Source: JABDQZ01 sp050049775 (GTDB lineage: Bacteria; Pseudomonadota; Gammaproteobacteria; Chromatiales; Chromatiaceae). From it: a stretch of DNA of 55,395 bases. The notes under the pieces are model-generated. The model had not been told where the DNA came from. It did no database searches and saw only the letters and a program-made list of their open reading frames with translations. This document shows, piece after piece, positions 55,202 through 55,395 of this stretch. The DNA is taken from NCBI GenBank assembly GCA_050049775.1, contig JASFVP010000018.1:1-55395 (forward strand). The letters run 5' to 3'. The position numbers and the translations under genes were made by a program. Within the stretch, counting starts at the first letter, position 1; each line of letters begins with the position of its first letter.

Positions 55202-55372
55202 CTAACCGGCGAACTTGCCGTTTCTGAGACGTTCGGCTTCCATATTCTCGACTTCGCGTGCACCGGAGATCACCACGCTGGAGTCGGGTACAAAGTCGAG
55301 TTCCGGGTCGTGGCGCTGGTAGGGCACGGCATTGAGAATAGCCTTCATGGCATTCAGGCGAGCGGCGAACTT
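55202..55372 (-). CDS. C-terminal fragment of an unidentified protein
   Basis: 57 in-frame codons ending in a stop at 55202: ...AILNAVPYQRHDPELDFVPD, SSVVISGAREVENMEAERLRNGKFAG. Helical, charged; no family recognised. The frame runs off toward the window edge, where the sequence becomes an inverted copy of its own end (55373-55395). Confidence 0.5.
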   Translation of the reverse strand, partial: KFAARLNAMKAILNAVPYQRHDPELDFVPDSSVVISGAREVENMEAERLRNGKFAG

Positions 55373-55395
55373 GAAACGGCAAGTTCGCCGGTTAG
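55373..55395. repeat. inverted copy of 55202-55224 at the window edge
   Basis: These 23 bases are the exact reverse complement of 55202-55224, the stop-codon region of the adjacent frame. This may be a real inverted repeat or an assembly end artefact. Confidence 0.6.

Overview
The window reads as chromosomal DNA of a respiratory gammaproteobacterium. The clues are the ssrA tmRNA with tag peptide ANDDNYALAA, many periplasmic c-type cytochromes, Fur-type and FNR-type operators, and generally GC-rich dense coding. An AT-rich island at about 45.9-51.3 kb interrupts this. No rRNA or tRNA gene and no CRISPR array was seen. The species cannot be named from this sequence.

Layout. 0-5.5 kb: an SLC13-type permease with RCK_C domains, a small membrane protein, cytochrome c', a Rossmann-fold protein, an M15-type peptidase, a DUF900 hydrolase and a lipoprotein. 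5.7-11.6 kb: two iron blocks, each behind a Fur-box-like site. The first holds a DUF2325 coiled-coil protein and four small unknown proteins; the second is feoA-feoA-feoB-feoC. 11.6-18.0 kb: a tightly packed cluster of an aspartoacylase-like protein, metal-site-free HMA-like proteins, glycine-zipper and Tyr/Pro-rich small proteins, a membrane-anchored DUF2202 ferritin-like protein, and a P1B-like ATPase whose CPC motif is replaced. 18.1-26.5 kb: a Fur-controlled, IrpA/imelysin-type iron operon on the minus strand (LbtU-like porin, M75 imelysin, di-heme DUF1111 protein, second imelysin, DUF1513 propeller) with a divergent MauG/CCP-like di-heme protein. 26.6-35.4 kb: a GGDEF/EAL protein, a MacAB-like ABC exporter (three genes), an FNR-box-controlled cytochrome c peroxidase, and a di-heme c4-like cytochrome fused to DUF302.

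35.6-45.0 kb: a second P-type ATPase locus. A P2-like ATPase with an N-terminal HMA-like domain overlaps a divergent MetK-family gene. Next come an HMA-like membrane protein and a DUF5132 protein on the minus strand, a 60-aa membrane protein and an EcsC protein on the plus strand, a polyhydroxyalkanoate-system protein, and a Ca2+-type P2A ATPase. Six HMA-like domains with a GRxR-type motif and no CxxC are spread over this locus and the 12-18 kb locus. I infer that both encode scaffolded metal- or cation-transport platforms, comparable in concept to mycobacterial PacL/P-ATPase platforms.

45.0-55.4 kb: paired REP-like repeats, a histidine phosphatase, then the AT-rich island. The island carries a six-gene minus-strand operon: a helical protein, a TIR/DUF1863 protein, Nmad2, an HMUDK_hel/aGPT-PPlase-type protein, a thymidylate-synthase-like protein, and a membrane-anchored dCTP-deaminase-fold protein. 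This combination suggests a nucleotide- or base-modification-linked immune system and is the strongest candidate for an undescribed system here. Two exported proteins of unknown function follow. Then comes a Fic-protein insertion flanked by a 42-bp duplication of the ssrA 3' end, then ssrA itself, and finally the C-terminal end of an unidentified protein beside an inverted repeat at the window edge.
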